A stretch of 64,000 bases of DNA from Leptotrichia sp. oral taxon 498 (GTDB lineage: Bacteria > Fusobacteriota > Fusobacteriia > Fusobacteriales > Leptotrichiaceae): assembly GCF_002240055.1 (NCBI RefSeq), contig NZ_CP016753.1, forward strand, positions 62,001 through 126,000, read 5' to 3'. Made by a program: the position numbers and the translations under genes. How positions within the stretch are numbered: the stretch's first letter is position 1; each line of letters starts with the position of its first letter. The notes under the pieces were generated by a model. The model was given only the letters and a program-made list of their open reading frames with translations, did no database searches and was not told the origin of the DNA. This document shows positions 37,243-46,851 of the stretch, piece by piece.

Positions 37243-37449
37243 ATGTTAGAAAATTTATTAATCGTAGCTTTGGTAATCTTATCAATTATTATGATAAGCG
37301 TAATCTTATTGCAACCTGACAGAAGCCAAGGTTTAGCAAAAAGTGCAGCAAATATCTTAGATGAAGAAAAAGAAGGAATTGAAAAATTTACTGAAGTTAT
37401 CGCAACATTATTTTTGGTTGTTGCAATATTATTTCAAATAGTGAGATAA
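37243..37449 (+). CDS. secG: Protein translocase subunit SecG
   Basis: A 68-residue protein with two membrane segments (LLIVALVILSIIMISVILLQ and the C-terminal VIATLFLVVAILFQIV) joined by a short loop with GLAKSAAN, the SecG layout. SecG assists SecYE in export. AGGAGG precedes the ATG. It is 38 bases after tpiA, a pairing common in low-GC bacteria, and a strong terminator follows. Confidence 0.92.
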   Translation: MLENLLIVALVILSIIMISVILLQPDRSQGLAKSAANILDEEKEGIEKFTEVIATLFLVVAILFQIVR

Positions 37450-37452
37450 ACT

Positions 37453-37483
37453 AAAAGAGAGATTTTCGTCTCTCTTTTTTTAT
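37453..37483 (+). terminator. Terminator after secG
   Basis: AAAGAGAGA pairs with TCTCTCTTT around a TTTTCG loop and is followed by a T-run of at least seven. Confidence 0.92.
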
Positions 37484-37614
37484 TTTAATATTCAGACAAT
37501 GTAAATCACTTTATGTAACTGACTGTAGTCATAAATCCCTATATTAATGAACTTGTATTAATATTTACACAAAATTACATATATTTTCAAAATTTATAAA
37601 CAAATTTATTTTTT

Positions 37615-37654
37615 CAAAAAAAAACTATCTTAAAAAATTTAAGATAGCTTTTTT
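37615..37654 (-). terminator. Terminator after the cold-shock gene
   Basis: CTATCTTAAA and TTTAAGATAG form the stem; on the minus strand nine T follow. It ends the cold-shock gene at 37681. The rest of 37484-37614 shows nothing I can name. Confidence 0.88.
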
Positions 37655-37680
37655 AATAACAACAACATTTAACTTAACTA

Positions 37681-37878
37681 TTATTGAGAAACTACATTTG
37701 TTGCTTGAGGTCCTTTTGGTCCTTCTTCTACATCAAAACTTACTTCTTCACCTTCGTTAACTGTTTTGAATCCTTCTTTATTGATTTTTGAGAAATGTAA
37801 GAAATAATCTTGTCCATCTTCTCCTGAAATAAATCCGAATCCTTTTTTGTCGTTAAACCATTTTACTTTACCTAACAA
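37681..37878 (-). CDS. Cold-shock domain protein (CspA family)
   Basis: A 65-residue nucleic-acid-binding OB-fold protein. RNP1 is KKGFGFIS and RNP2 is DYFLHFS; the protein ends GPQATNVV. Family alignment and the ribosome-binding site (AGGAGG, six bases ahead) point to a TTG start at 37878 (protein start MLGKVKWFN), not the upstream start at 37908. An extended -10 box (TGATATACT, minus strand, 37968-37976) implies a leader of about 85 bases, which is common for temperature-controlled csp mRNAs. Confidence 0.93.
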   Translation of the reverse strand: MLGKVKWFNDKKGFGFISGEDGQDYFLHFSKINKEGFKTVNEGEEVSFDVEEGPKGPQATNVVSQ

Positions 37879-38026
37879 AGTATTACCTCCTAAAAATTTA
37901 CACCTCAAACAACTTGTTACAAATATTAATTTTGTTACATTTTACTTGCTTTTGGTTATCTATGAATAGTATATCATATTTTTAAAAAAAAGAACAGTTT
38001 TTTTTCAAATTTATTTAAAACTTTTT

Positions 38027-38896
38027 TTATTTTTTTAAATATTCTAAAAGTGAATTATATCTTTTTCGAGCTTCATTGTAGCCAATTTTGTAAACTTCTT
38101 CAAGTTTTTCCCTATTTTTTTCAATTCTTCCCAATGTAAGTGGAACTTGCGGCTGAATTACAAAAATTTCCCCTCTTTTTTCTAAATCATAAATATATTC
38201 TAAAGTTTTATTATATCTAGTATATCTTGTTTTCATCAGTTCCACAAATTTGGGATATTTTCTATATTTCACTTTTGAGATTACACCTAATTTGCTTTGA
38301 GTTTTTCTGTAACTTCTATCTCTTGTAAGTACAACTATATTCTTTTTATTTCCTTTTTTTATTGAATATTTTAACGGTATGGAATCAGCCACTCCGCCAT
38401 CCAAATACTTTTTATCTCCCAATTTCACCATTTTTGACAAAAATGGAAGTGAGGCAGAAGCTCTTAAAATATCTATATCTGTAATTGCATCTTTAATTTC
38501 AGGATATTCTGGCTGCCCAGTTTCACAATTTGTTATGACCGCTTGAAATTTTATGGGACTATTTTTAAACGTATTGTTATCAAAAGGATTATATTTTTCA
38601 GGTATATCATGATAAGAATACTGAGTTTCAAAATAATTTCCAGTTTTAATTAGATTATAAAAACTTCCGTATTCTCTTTTTTGAATGTGATCCGCAATCG
38701 CCTCAAAGCCTCTTTTTTCCTGCTTAGACAAATAATTAACCCCAAGCAGTGCTCCTGCCGACACTCCAATGCAATTGTCAACTTCCACATTTTTTTCCAA
38801 AAACAAATCTAACACACCTGCAGTAAAAATTCCTCTCATTCCTCCACCTTCAAGAACTAGTCCGATATTTTCTTTTTTTGCTTTTTCATTTTCCAT
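38027..38896 (-). CDS. Patatin-like phospholipase
   Basis: A 289-residue serine lipase-fold protein. The oxyanion loop EGGGMRGIF, the nucleophile elbow GVSAG and the second catalytic residue in YLDGGVADS are all present, so the Ser-Asp pair is intact. It resembles the RssA/YjjU group of cytoplasmic or membrane-attached patatins. No signal peptide is seen. AAAGGGGAA precedes the ATG. It stands alone on the minus strand. Substrates are unknown. Confidence 0.88.
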   Translation of the reverse strand: MENEKAKKENIGLVLEGGGMRGIFTAGVLDLFLEKNVEVDNCIGVSAGALLGVNYLSKQEKRGFEAIADHIQKREYGSFYNLIKTGNYFETQYSYHDIPEKYNPFDNNTFKNSPIKFQAVITNCETGQPEYPEIKDAITDIDILRASASLPFLSKMVKLGDKKYLDGGVADSIPLKYSIKKGNKKNIVVLTRDRSYRKTQSKLGVISKVKYRKYPKFVELMKTRYTRYNKTLEYIYDLEKRGEIFVIQPQVPLTLGRIEKNREKLEEVYKIGYNEARKRYNSLLEYLKK

Positions 38897-39049
38897 ATAA
38901 ATTTCCCCTTTTCTAAACTTGTTTTTTTATTATATCACTTTTTCTATAATAAAAAAATAGAAAAAACTAATTTCTTAACTTTCTCTATTTTCTTGTAAAG
39001 TTATTTTTTTTATTTACAATTTATTTTTATATTTTCTCAATTTATATTT

Positions 39050-40258
39050 TTATTTACAAACTTCTGGAAAAACCTCTTTTAAAGCACTGTAAAGTCTATC
39101 TAAAGCTTCTTTTATGACCCAAGTTGGCGCAGCTAAATTTATTCTTTCAAATCCACTTCCATTTTTACCAAAAGTATAACCTTCGCTGAAATAAAGTTTT
39201 GCTTTTTCATTCATAAATTTTTTCAACTCTTCATTTGAAAGTTCCAAACTTTTAAAATCTAACCATTGAAGATAAGTTCCTTCAATTAGCGGCGCGCTTA
39301 AATTTACAAAATTTTTATTGAAAAAATCATGAACTAATTTTTGATTTTTGTCAATTAGCAAAATAAGTTCATCAAGCCATTTTTCACTTTCATTATACGC
39401 CAATTCACAAGCTTTGTAACCCAGCGCTGCAAATACATGAGAACTTGATCTATCTTGTTCAATTTCAAATTTTTTTCGCAATTTTTCATTTTTTATAATA
39501 ATATTTGAAATTCCAACTCCCGCCAAATTAAAACTTTTTGTGGGAGCAGTACAAGTTATAGTAATTTCTGACAATTCGTCTGACAATGTTTGTAAAACTG
39601 TGTGTCTGTAATTCGGCATTATTAAATCAGAATGGATTTCATCAGAAATAATTATTAAATTATTTTTTAGTGCGATATTTCCAATTTTTTCCAATTCTTC
39701 CCTTTTCCAAACACGTCCTAACGGATTGTGAGGACTACAAAATATTAATAGTTTATTTTTTTCATCACTTGCAAGTTTTTCAAATTTTTCAAAATCAATT
39801 TCATAGTAGTTATTTTCATTTTTTAACATCTCACATTCTATAATTTTTCTATTATTATTTTTTATAGAACTGTAAAAAGGATAATAAACTGGCGTAAAAA
39901 CAATAATTCCATCATCTTCTTTCGTAAACGCCTTCACACAGTCATAAATTGCTGAAACCACGCCGTTTGAACAGACAATCCACTCTTTTTTCACTTTAAA
40001 GTTATGTCTTCTATTAAGCCAATCAATCACAGCTGAATAATAACTTTCATAAGGTCCTGTATATCCTAAAATCGCACTGTCCAAATATTTTTTCAATCCA
40101 TCAATTATTTCTTTTGCAATTTTTAACTCCATATCTGCAACAGATAATGGAACGATATTATCAGCAATATTTGGGTCAATTTTATACATTTGATCCCATT
40201 TATAGGATCCTTGTCCTTTTTTATTTATTATTGTTTCAAAATCATATTTTTTATTCAT
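39050..40258 (-). CDS. PatB/MalY-type aminotransferase (C-S lyase)
   Basis: A 402-residue fold type I PLP enzyme. The MalY/PatB features are VPLSVADMEL near the start, SPHNPLGRVW, ISDEIHSDL, and the cofactor lysine in CTAPTKSFNLAG. Such enzymes split cystathionine or cysteine conjugates; in oral fusobacteria they release hydrogen sulfide. I use the ATG at 40258 over the TTG at 40273; GGATGG lies upstream. The gene is not in an operon with sulfur genes, so the exact substrate is open. Confidence 0.88.
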   Translation of the reverse strand: MNKKYDFETIINKKGQGSYKWDQMYKIDPNIADNIVPLSVADMELKIAKEIIDGLKKYLDSAILGYTGPYESYYSAVIDWLNRRHNFKVKKEWIVCSNGVVSAIYDCVKAFTKEDDGIIVFTPVYYPFYSSIKNNNRKIIECEMLKNENNYYEIDFEKFEKLASDEKNKLLIFCSPHNPLGRVWKREELEKIGNIALKNNLIIISDEIHSDLIMPNYRHTVLQTLSDELSEITITCTAPTKSFNLAGVGISNIIIKNEKLRKKFEIEQDRSSSHVFAALGYKACELAYNESEKWLDELILLIDKNQKLVHDFFNKNFVNLSAPLIEGTYLQWLDFKSLELSNEELKKFMNEKAKLYFSEGYTFGKNGSGFERINLAAPTWVIKEALDRLYSALKEVFPEVCK

Positions 40259-40427
40259 AGTTTTACCATCCAAAATTTATTTTTATCAAAGTATGATAAC
40301 ATATTTTATTTTTGTAGTCAAACATTTATTAAAGCAAAGATAGGGTAAAAATTAATTTATCCAATTTCTTTATTTCTGTTTGCAAAATATATTAACAAAA
40401 TCTTCTATTTCTACAAATGAGAGTAGT

Positions 40428-40814
40428 TTAATTATCTTCTGGAGTTCCTTTTTTTATTAACTTATTGTTTTTTCTATAAAAATCCCATTCGTCAATTTCT
40501 TTTCCATCTTTAAATTTACAAACTCCATATTCATTCCCGTCGCCATCTAATTTAATAATAGATTTTCCGTCATTTTTCTCGCAATAAATTGAAGCAGGAT
40601 TAGGTATTCCTATCATCCTTTGCTCAGGAATATCACTATTTTCTATTTTTTTTACTTTTGGTAACTTTGAATTTTTACTTTTTATTTTTGTCAATGACTT
40701 TTTTGCTGCTTTTTTGGAAATTTTTGCAGTTCTTCTTTTCATAGTTTTTGCCCCTGCAATATTTAATGAAAACATCATTACTATACATACAGCCAAACTA
40801 AATAATTTTTTCAT
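40428..40814 (-). CDS. Exported DUF333 protein
   Basis: A 128-residue exported protein. The start at 40814 follows AGGAGG and gives MKKLFSLAVCIVMMFSLNIAGAK, a signal peptide. A Lys-rich stretch (KKAAKKSLTKIKSK) follows, then a C-terminal DUF333 unit: NPASIYCEKNDGKSI and EYGVCKFKDGKEIDEW with its two Cys. DUF333 domains occur in small periplasmic or outer-membrane proteins of unknown role. It is monocistronic, and no clear terminator is seen in 40274-40427. Confidence 0.8.
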   Translation of the reverse strand: MKKLFSLAVCIVMMFSLNIAGAKTMKRRTAKISKKAAKKSLTKIKSKNSKLPKVKKIENSDIPEQRMIGIPNPASIYCEKNDGKSIIKLDGDGNEYGVCKFKDGKEIDEWDFYRKNNKLIKKGTPEDN

Positions 40815-41024
40815 AAAATTTCCTCCTAAATTTTTATCTTTCAAAAATTTTATTTTTTTTGTATTACTTTTTATTTGCAGTTTAGCACAAAAATATTTGT
40901 TTTTTATTTATTTATAATTTATTTTTTAGAATTTTTATTTTAGTATAATAAAATAAAGGTGTTTATAATTTTTAAAAAATATAGTATAATATATAAGTAC
41001 AAACTAAAAAAAGGAAGTTTTAAA

Positions 41025-42170
41025 ATGATATATTTAGATAATGCAGCAAGTACAAAACCAAGAAAAGAAGTTATAGATACAATGGTTTGTGCGATGGAGC
41101 AAAGTTATGCGAATGCTGATGCGATTCATGATTTTGGACATAGAATTTTTCTTAAAATTAAAGATGCTAGAAAGACAATTGGAAAATATCTTAAAGTTAG
41201 CCCCGAGAGAATTTTTTTTACTTCTGGTGGTGGAGAAGGAAATAATATTATTTTGCAAGGAATTATTAATGCGAACTCAAAATTAAAAAAACATCTGATT
41301 ACGACAAAAATTGAACATCCATCAGTTTATGAAGTTTTTCGGTACTATGAGGAAAATGGATTTAAAGTTGATTATCTTAATGTCAACAAAGACGGATTTG
41401 TAGATTTAGATATGCTTTCTGACTTGATTTGCAAAGATACTATAATAGTGTCAATTGGTGCTGTAAATAGTGAAACTGGAACTATTCAAGATTTAGAAAA
41501 AATTTCTAAAATTATAAAAGACAAAAATAAGAATACTTATTTTCACACGGATTTTGTGCAAGGATTTGGACTTCCAAATATAAATTTTAATAAAATAAAA
41601 GTTGATGCACTTACTGTGAGCGGGCACAAAATTTATGCTCCGAAAGGAATTGGCGCTATTTATGTTGGAGAAAATGTAAAAATCAATGACATAATTTTCG
41701 GCTCAAATAGTGCAAATGGCATTATTAAACGAACTTTGCCAGCTGAGTTAATTTTGGCTTTTTCAAAAGCGGTTGAAATTCTTGCAAAAGAAGATAAAAA
41801 AGAAGCGATTCATTCACAAAATTTTAAAATTAATCTTGCAAAAAAATTAACAGAAGAAATTGAAGATATGAAAATAAATTCACTTTTGACAGAAAAATCA
41901 ACGCCAAAAATTTTAAATGTTTCGTTTAATGGGACAAAAGGTGAAGTTTTAACGCATTTTTTAGGAATGTATGACATTTTTGTGTCAACTGGGTCAGCTT
42001 GTTCTTCAAAAAAAGGAAACAGCAGAATTCTTGCTGCGATGGGTCTTAATCAGTCTGAATTGGACGGAGCGATAAGATTTAGCTTTTCAAATGAAAATAA
42101 ACTTGAAGAAATTGATGAAATTGTGAAAAGAGTTAAAGAAAGCGTTGCTAGAATTAGAAAAATGAAATAA
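41025..42170 (+). CDS. Divergent cysteine desulfurase, probably serving ThiI
   Basis: A 381-residue NifS-family protein that takes sulfur from cysteine. It has MIYLDNAAST, FFTSGGGEGNN, the PLP lysine in SGHKIYAPKG and the persulfide Cys in STGSACSSKKG. It departs from the canonical paralogue at 60114 at two spots: NNETG reads NSETG, and the RxGTxN segment reads IKRTLPAE. The start at 41025 follows AAAGGAAG. It lies in a run with thiI, so a dedicated sulfur donor for tRNA thiolation (NifZ-like) is a sensible inference. Confidence 0.85.
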   Translation: MIYLDNAASTKPRKEVIDTMVCAMEQSYANADAIHDFGHRIFLKIKDARKTIGKYLKVSPERIFFTSGGGEGNNIILQGIINANSKLKKHLITTKIEHPSVYEVFRYYEENGFKVDYLNVNKDGFVDLDMLSDLICKDTIIVSIGAVNSETGTIQDLEKISKIIKDKNKNTYFHTDFVQGFGLPNINFNKIKVDALTVSGHKIYAPKGIGAIYVGENVKINDIIFGSNSANGIIKRTLPAELILAFSKAVEILAKEDKKEAIHSQNFKINLAKKLTEEIEDMKINSLLTEKSTPKILNVSFNGTKGEVLTHFLGMYDIFVSTGSACSSKKGNSRILAAMGLNQSELDGAIRFSFSNENKLEEIDEIVKRVKESVARIRKMK

Positions 42171-42246
42171 TAAAATAATAATAAATAAAATAAAAAATAT
42201 TATTTTTAAAAAATTAAAAATAAAAAAAAGAAAGAAGAGTGATTGT

Positions 42247-42891
42247 ATGAAAAAAATGTTTTTAACTTCATCATTTGGATATGTAGAAAAATTATTTAAA
42301 AATTTTTTAGAAAACGATTTAGGACTTGAAAACAAGCTAAAAGGAAAAACTGTGGCTCTGATTCCAACTGCGGCATTGGTGGAAAATATTGACATTCACA
42401 TAAAAATAGCGATGGAAATTTATGAAAGTCTTGGAATGAGCATAACTCTTTTGGAACTTACCGAGGTGAGCGAAACAAAAGCAAAAGATTTGATAAATGA
42501 CTCCGATATTTTGCACATCTCAGGCGGAAATACTTTCTTTTTAATGCAAGAAATTCAAAAGAAAAATTTATTGGATTTTATTGTAAAAAAAGTTGAAAAT
42601 GGACTAATCTATGTTGGTGAATCAGCGGGAAGCGCCATTATGAGCCCCGATATTGAATATGTTTCAGAGTGTGACGACAAAGCTTTTGCACCAGAATTAA
42701 AAAATACTAAAGGACTTAATCTTTTACCATTTTATCCAGTTCCCCACTACCAAAGCGAACCTTACAAGGAAAGTTGTGACAGATTGGTTCAAAAGTATAA
42801 AGATAAACTTCATTTAGTTCCGTTTAACAATATTCAAGCCATAACTGTGGAAGACGATGACTACAACTTAGTTACGCTTCAAAAGATTTAA
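42247..42891 (+). CDS. Peptidase S51 family protein (dipeptidase E-like)
   Basis: A 214-residue alpha/beta protein. The S51 nucleophile motif is GESAGSAIMSPDIEY, and the ILHISGGNTFFLMQ loop is typical of aspartyl dipeptidase E and cyanophycinase relatives. A late LLPFYPVPHYQSE segment supplies the His. At this length it is closer to the small S51 proteins of low-GC bacteria than to cyanophycinase. AAGAAGAG precedes the ATG. It is flanked by the desulfurase and thiI on the same strand. Confidence 0.85.
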   Translation: MKKMFLTSSFGYVEKLFKNFLENDLGLENKLKGKTVALIPTAALVENIDIHIKIAMEIYESLGMSITLLELTEVSETKAKDLINDSDILHISGGNTFFLMQEIQKKNLLDFIVKKVENGLIYVGESAGSAIMSPDIEYVSECDDKAFAPELKNTKGLNLLPFYPVPHYQSEPYKESCDRLVQKYKDKLHLVPFNNIQAITVEDDDYNLVTLQKI

Positions 42892-42937
42892 AAAAATAAA
42901 AATTAAAAAGAATTGAAGAAAGGAGAAAAAATAAAAA

Positions 42938-44128
42938 ATGGAAAAATATACGGATAAAAATTTGCTTGACGCAATCGGTCTTTCTTATGGCGAACTTTCG
43001 CTAAAAGGTAAAAATCGCGGGCAATTTGAGCAAAAATTGAGAAATAGAATAAATAGAAACCTAAAGGAATTTGACTATAAATTAGTCGAAGATTTATCTA
43101 AATTATATGTTTTGATTGACCCAAAAGATTTGGAAAAAATCACAGAAAAACTAAAAAAAGTTTTTGGAATTGTTGGAATAAACCAGTCAAGCAGAGTTTC
43201 ACAAAAAGACGAAGAGATTAAAGCAAAAGTTTTAGAATTTGCAAATTATGCATATGAAAAAGGAGCTAGAACTTTTAAAATTTCTGTCAACAGAAGCAAC
43301 AAGGAATTTCCCATTAATTCTATGGACTATGCCAAAGAAGTTGGGGCTTTTGTGTTAATTAACAGTCCTTTTGAAAAAGTTAAGATGAAAGATCCTGATG
43401 TTATGATATACATTGACATAAGAAAAGAAGTTTATATTTATACGACGAGAATCAAGACTTATGGTGGACTTCCGCTTGGATCAACTGGAAAAGGACTAGT
43501 TTTACTTTCTGGAGGAATTGATAGTCCAGTTGCTTCATTTATGATGGCAAAAAGAGGAATGAGAATAAACTTTGTGACATTTAACAGCTTTCCTTTTACA
43601 AGTAAACAGGCACTTGAAAAGATTAAGGAATTAACCAATATTTTGACTGATTATACTGGAAAATCAAGACTTTATACGATTAATATTTTAAAACTGCAAG
43701 AAGAAATTAATGGCAAAACTAGAAAAGAATATGCAACTATCTTGACAAGAAGAGTTATGATGAGACTCAGCGAAAGACTGGCAAATTCAATGCAATATCA
43801 GGCATTGATTACAGGAGAAAGTCTGGGGCAAGTCGCTTCTCAAACATTGGGTGGACTTACTTGCACAAATGCCAGTGTGGAAAAACTTCCTGTCTTTAGA
43901 CCGCTTATTGGAATGGATAAGACTGAAATTATCGATATTGCAAAAGAAATTGGAACTTATGAGAAGTCAATCGAGCCTCACGAAGATTCCTGCGTGATTT
44001 TTGCTCCAAAACATCCTGTTACAAATCCCAAATTGGAAGATATCCTTGCAGAAGAAGCAAAAATTGAGAATTATGAAGAATTAATGGATGAAATTTTTAG
44101 TGAAAAAGAATATTTTAATTTTGGATAA
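42938..44128 (+). CDS. thiI: tRNA 4-thiouridine synthase ThiI
   Basis: Places sulfur on U8 of tRNA using ATP and a persulfide from a cysteine desulfurase. The 396 residues have an N-terminal ferredoxin-like/THUMP part (about 1-165), the PP-loop SGGIDSP at 191-197, and late GESLGQVASQT. The C-terminal rhodanese domain of E. coli ThiI is absent, as in Bacillus, so it depends on a partner desulfurase; one is encoded two genes upstream. In species with the ThiF/ThiS route, ThiI is not needed for thiamine itself. Confidence 0.94.
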   Translation: MEKYTDKNLLDAIGLSYGELSLKGKNRGQFEQKLRNRINRNLKEFDYKLVEDLSKLYVLIDPKDLEKITEKLKKVFGIVGINQSSRVSQKDEEIKAKVLEFANYAYEKGARTFKISVNRSNKEFPINSMDYAKEVGAFVLINSPFEKVKMKDPDVMIYIDIRKEVYIYTTRIKTYGGLPLGSTGKGLVLLSGGIDSPVASFMMAKRGMRINFVTFNSFPFTSKQALEKIKELTNILTDYTGKSRLYTINILKLQEEINGKTRKEYATILTRRVMMRLSERLANSMQYQALITGESLGQVASQTLGGLTCTNASVEKLPVFRPLIGMDKTEIIDIAKEIGTYEKSIEPHEDSCVIFAPKHPVTNPKLEDILAEEAKIENYEELMDEIFSEKEYFNFG

Positions 44129-44200
44129 ATTAAGAAAAATGGAGAAAATAATGGAAATGAATTTAGAAAATACAAAAAAAATTTTAATGATTTAAAAAGA

Positions 44201-45679
44201 ATGATATATTTAATTTACAAAAATTACAGAGATGGTGAAACTCAGATACTTGCAATTTCACTCACTTACTATTCACTTTTAGCGGTATTTCCGTTTGTGG
44301 CACTAGTTCTTGGAATAACTAGAGGATTTGGATTTGATAAAATTTTTATAAAAAAATTGTTTGAATTTTTGCCAAACAGTTCCATCATAAAATCTATTTT
44401 AAGTGTTGCACAAAAGCTACTTGCTTCCACCGAAGGAAATTTACTTGCAGGAATTGGAATTATTGTTTTAATCTATTCTGTTATAAAAGTCTTGATTATG
44501 CTAGAAAATTCGTTTAACAAAATTTGGAGAATAAACAAAAAGCGTTCGCTTCCGAGAAGAATTGTCGATTATGTCGCAATCATATTTTTGGGACCAATAT
44601 TTTTTGTAGCATTATCAGCATTAAATTCTTTTATAATTGACGAGCTTATTCACTATTTTTCCAAGCAATCAATTTTTATTGATTTATTTATAGCAGTTTC
44701 GGGACCCCTAACTTACATAATTTTATTTTCTTTTATATTTTATTTGATTCCAAATACAAATGTAAAAGTAAAGCCTGCGTTAGTTGCTGGATTTATCACA
44801 ACAATTTTGACTTTTTGCTGGAAACTGTTATTTTTACTGCTTCAATCAATTATTACAAGCTATAATATAATTTATGGAAGTTTAGCGTTAATCCCAATTT
44901 TTTTGATTTTTATTCAATATATTTGGGTAACGATTTTACTAGGTGCACAAATTGCCTTTTCAATTCAAACTTCAGACAAATTTTTGTATAAAGAGGAAAT
45001 TGAGATGCCAATTAAGATTAAAAGAGAAGCTGGAATGCTTATTTTGTCGCTAATTATTAAAAATTTTGCACAAAAAAAAGAACCTTTTACTTTTCAAAAA
45101 TTGTCGGATAGACTTGGAATGGATGTGCTTTTTGTTAAAGATATTTTGTCAGACCTTGAAAAAATGGGATTTATAAATGAAGTCTTTCTGGGAAAAAATT
45201 CAGAATCAATTTATCAGATTGCCTATAATCCTGAAGCCATCACCATAAATGAATTTATAAAAGAATTTGACACAAAAAATATCGAATATTATACTGATGT
45301 ATTTAAAAACTTAAAGGCAGAAGATAAAAGAATACTTGAAAAAATACAGCAAAAATTGACAACTCAAAAAATTGAAAAAAGAGATATTTTTGATATTCAG
45401 TTTCCTGAAAATGTCAAAAGTTATAGTAAACAAGGAATGCCCCCTTTCTTAGATGAACGACAAAAAAAATATGAAAATTTGGAAACTATCATAAAAAAAG
45501 AAGAGAAAAGTTTAGAAGAGAATGATGAAAAAGATTCAAATTTTCACGACGATGATGACAACAATAAATTTGAAAATGATAAAGAATTTGAAGATGATAG
45601 AGATGATAGTGATAATAACGATGACGGCGACAATTTATCAAAAATAAAATATGAAAATGGAAAATGGAAATTTTTATAA
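44201..45679 (+). CDS. YihY/BrkB-family membrane protein with acidic tail
   Basis: A 492-residue inner-membrane protein. Six hydrophobic segments in residues 15-260 (ISLTYYSLLAVFPFV first) define the YihY/BrkB family, once taken for RNase BN. Residues about 285-345 look like a winged helix (FQKLSDRLGMDVLFVKDIL), and the last 60 residues are strongly acidic (Asp/Glu/Asn). The ATG at 44201 has no ribosome-binding site. A better start at 44151 (GGAG upstream) reads into the same protein if the A8 run at 44174-44181 had one more A, so the N-terminus may be about 17 residues longer. Function is not established. Confidence 0.82.
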   Translation: MIYLIYKNYRDGETQILAISLTYYSLLAVFPFVALVLGITRGFGFDKIFIKKLFEFLPNSSIIKSILSVAQKLLASTEGNLLAGIGIIVLIYSVIKVLIMLENSFNKIWRINKKRSLPRRIVDYVAIIFLGPIFFVALSALNSFIIDELIHYFSKQSIFIDLFIAVSGPLTYIILFSFIFYLIPNTNVKVKPALVAGFITTILTFCWKLLFLLLQSIITSYNIIYGSLALIPIFLIFIQYIWVTILLGAQIAFSIQTSDKFLYKEEIEMPIKIKREAGMLILSLIIKNFAQKKEPFTFQKLSDRLGMDVLFVKDILSDLEKMGFINEVFLGKNSESIYQIAYNPEAITINEFIKEFDTKNIEYYTDVFKNLKAEDKRILEKIQQKLTTQKIEKRDIFDIQFPENVKSYSKQGMPPFLDERQKKYENLETIIKKEEKSLEENDEKDSNFHDDDDNNKFENDKEFEDDRDDSDNNDDGDNLSKIKYENGKWKFL

Positions 45680-45698
45680 AAAATCAGGAGTGCAATTT

Positions 45699-46735
45699 AT
45701 GAAAAAAACTGGTATAATCTTTGGAAAATTTTATCCGATTCATATGGGACATGTTGACTTTATTCAAAAAGCCGGTGGCTTTGTCGACGAGCTTTATGTC
45801 GTTGTTTGCAGTGACGACACTAGGGATAAAAAATTATTTGAAGAATCTAAAATGAGAAAGATGCCAACTATAAAAGACAGATTAAATTTTGTAAAAGGTA
45901 TATTCAAATATCAAAATAATATAAAATTAATTCATTTAGCTGAAGATGGTATTCCATTTTATCCAAATGGATGGAAACTTTGGAGCGAAAGAGTTTTTGA
46001 GGTCTTACTACAAAATGATATAAAAGTCGATGTGATTTTTTCAAACGAACTGCAAGACGTTGAAAATTACAAAAACAATTTTCTCACTCTTCCAAATTTT
46101 GAAAAAGTTTTCAATAAAAATCTAACGATTCAAACAATCGACATAAATCGAGATAATTTCCCAATAAGTGCGACTGAAGTGAGAAATTCCCCTTATCACA
46201 ACTGGGATTTTATGCCAAAACCTGTCCAGGAATTTTTTACAATAAAAGTGGCGATCATAGGAACTCCGCACTCAGGAAAGACTACTTTGGTTCACAAATT
46301 ATCAAATTGTTATAATACAAATTTTGTAGAAGATTACAAAAAGAAATATTTGAAAAAAAATAATTTAAAAAATTTAGAAGAAAAAGATTTTAACAGCATT
46401 GCTGAAAAATATCAAAAAAAATCTTAAATTCTGTAAAAAGTTCCAACAAATTAGTGTTTATTGATACGGAATTTTGTTCACTTCAGGCTAATCTAATGGA
46501 ATTTAAAAGTAAAGAAAATGAAATAATCAATAATTTTATAAAAAATGAAGATTTTGAGTTGATTTTTTATCTTGAAAGCGAGGAAAAAACTGATAAAATA
46601 AAAGAATTTGATAAAAATTTAAAAAAAATTTTAAAAAAAAATAATAAAAAAATAGTTATATTAAAACTAAATAATAATAATTTTACAGAAATTTATAATT
46701 GCTGTCTTAGATATATCAATAAAATGATTGAATAA
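45699..46735 (+). pseudogene. nadR: NadR-like protein, frameshifted
   Basis: An NMN adenylyltransferase/ribosylnicotinamide kinase paralogue. The first domain is intact (IIFGKFYPIHMGHVDFIQKA), followed by the P-loop GTPHSGKTTL. The frame then ends at 46425-46427 after YQKKS; the kinase domain continues in another frame (ILNSVKSSNKLVFIDTEF) to 46735. One A missing from the A8 run at 46414-46421 explains the break. The 3' half is also more divergent than the intact copy at 50819. AGGAG precedes the ATG at 45699. The adenylyltransferase part alone might still be made and active. Confidence 0.82.
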
Positions 46736-46851
46736 TTTAATATAAATTTTATTAAAATTCTATAGGAAAATTTTTAAAAATATGGTATAAATACTATTGA
46801 ATAAATATTTATTATTCATATAAAAAATATTTTTAGAAAGGAATGAAATTA

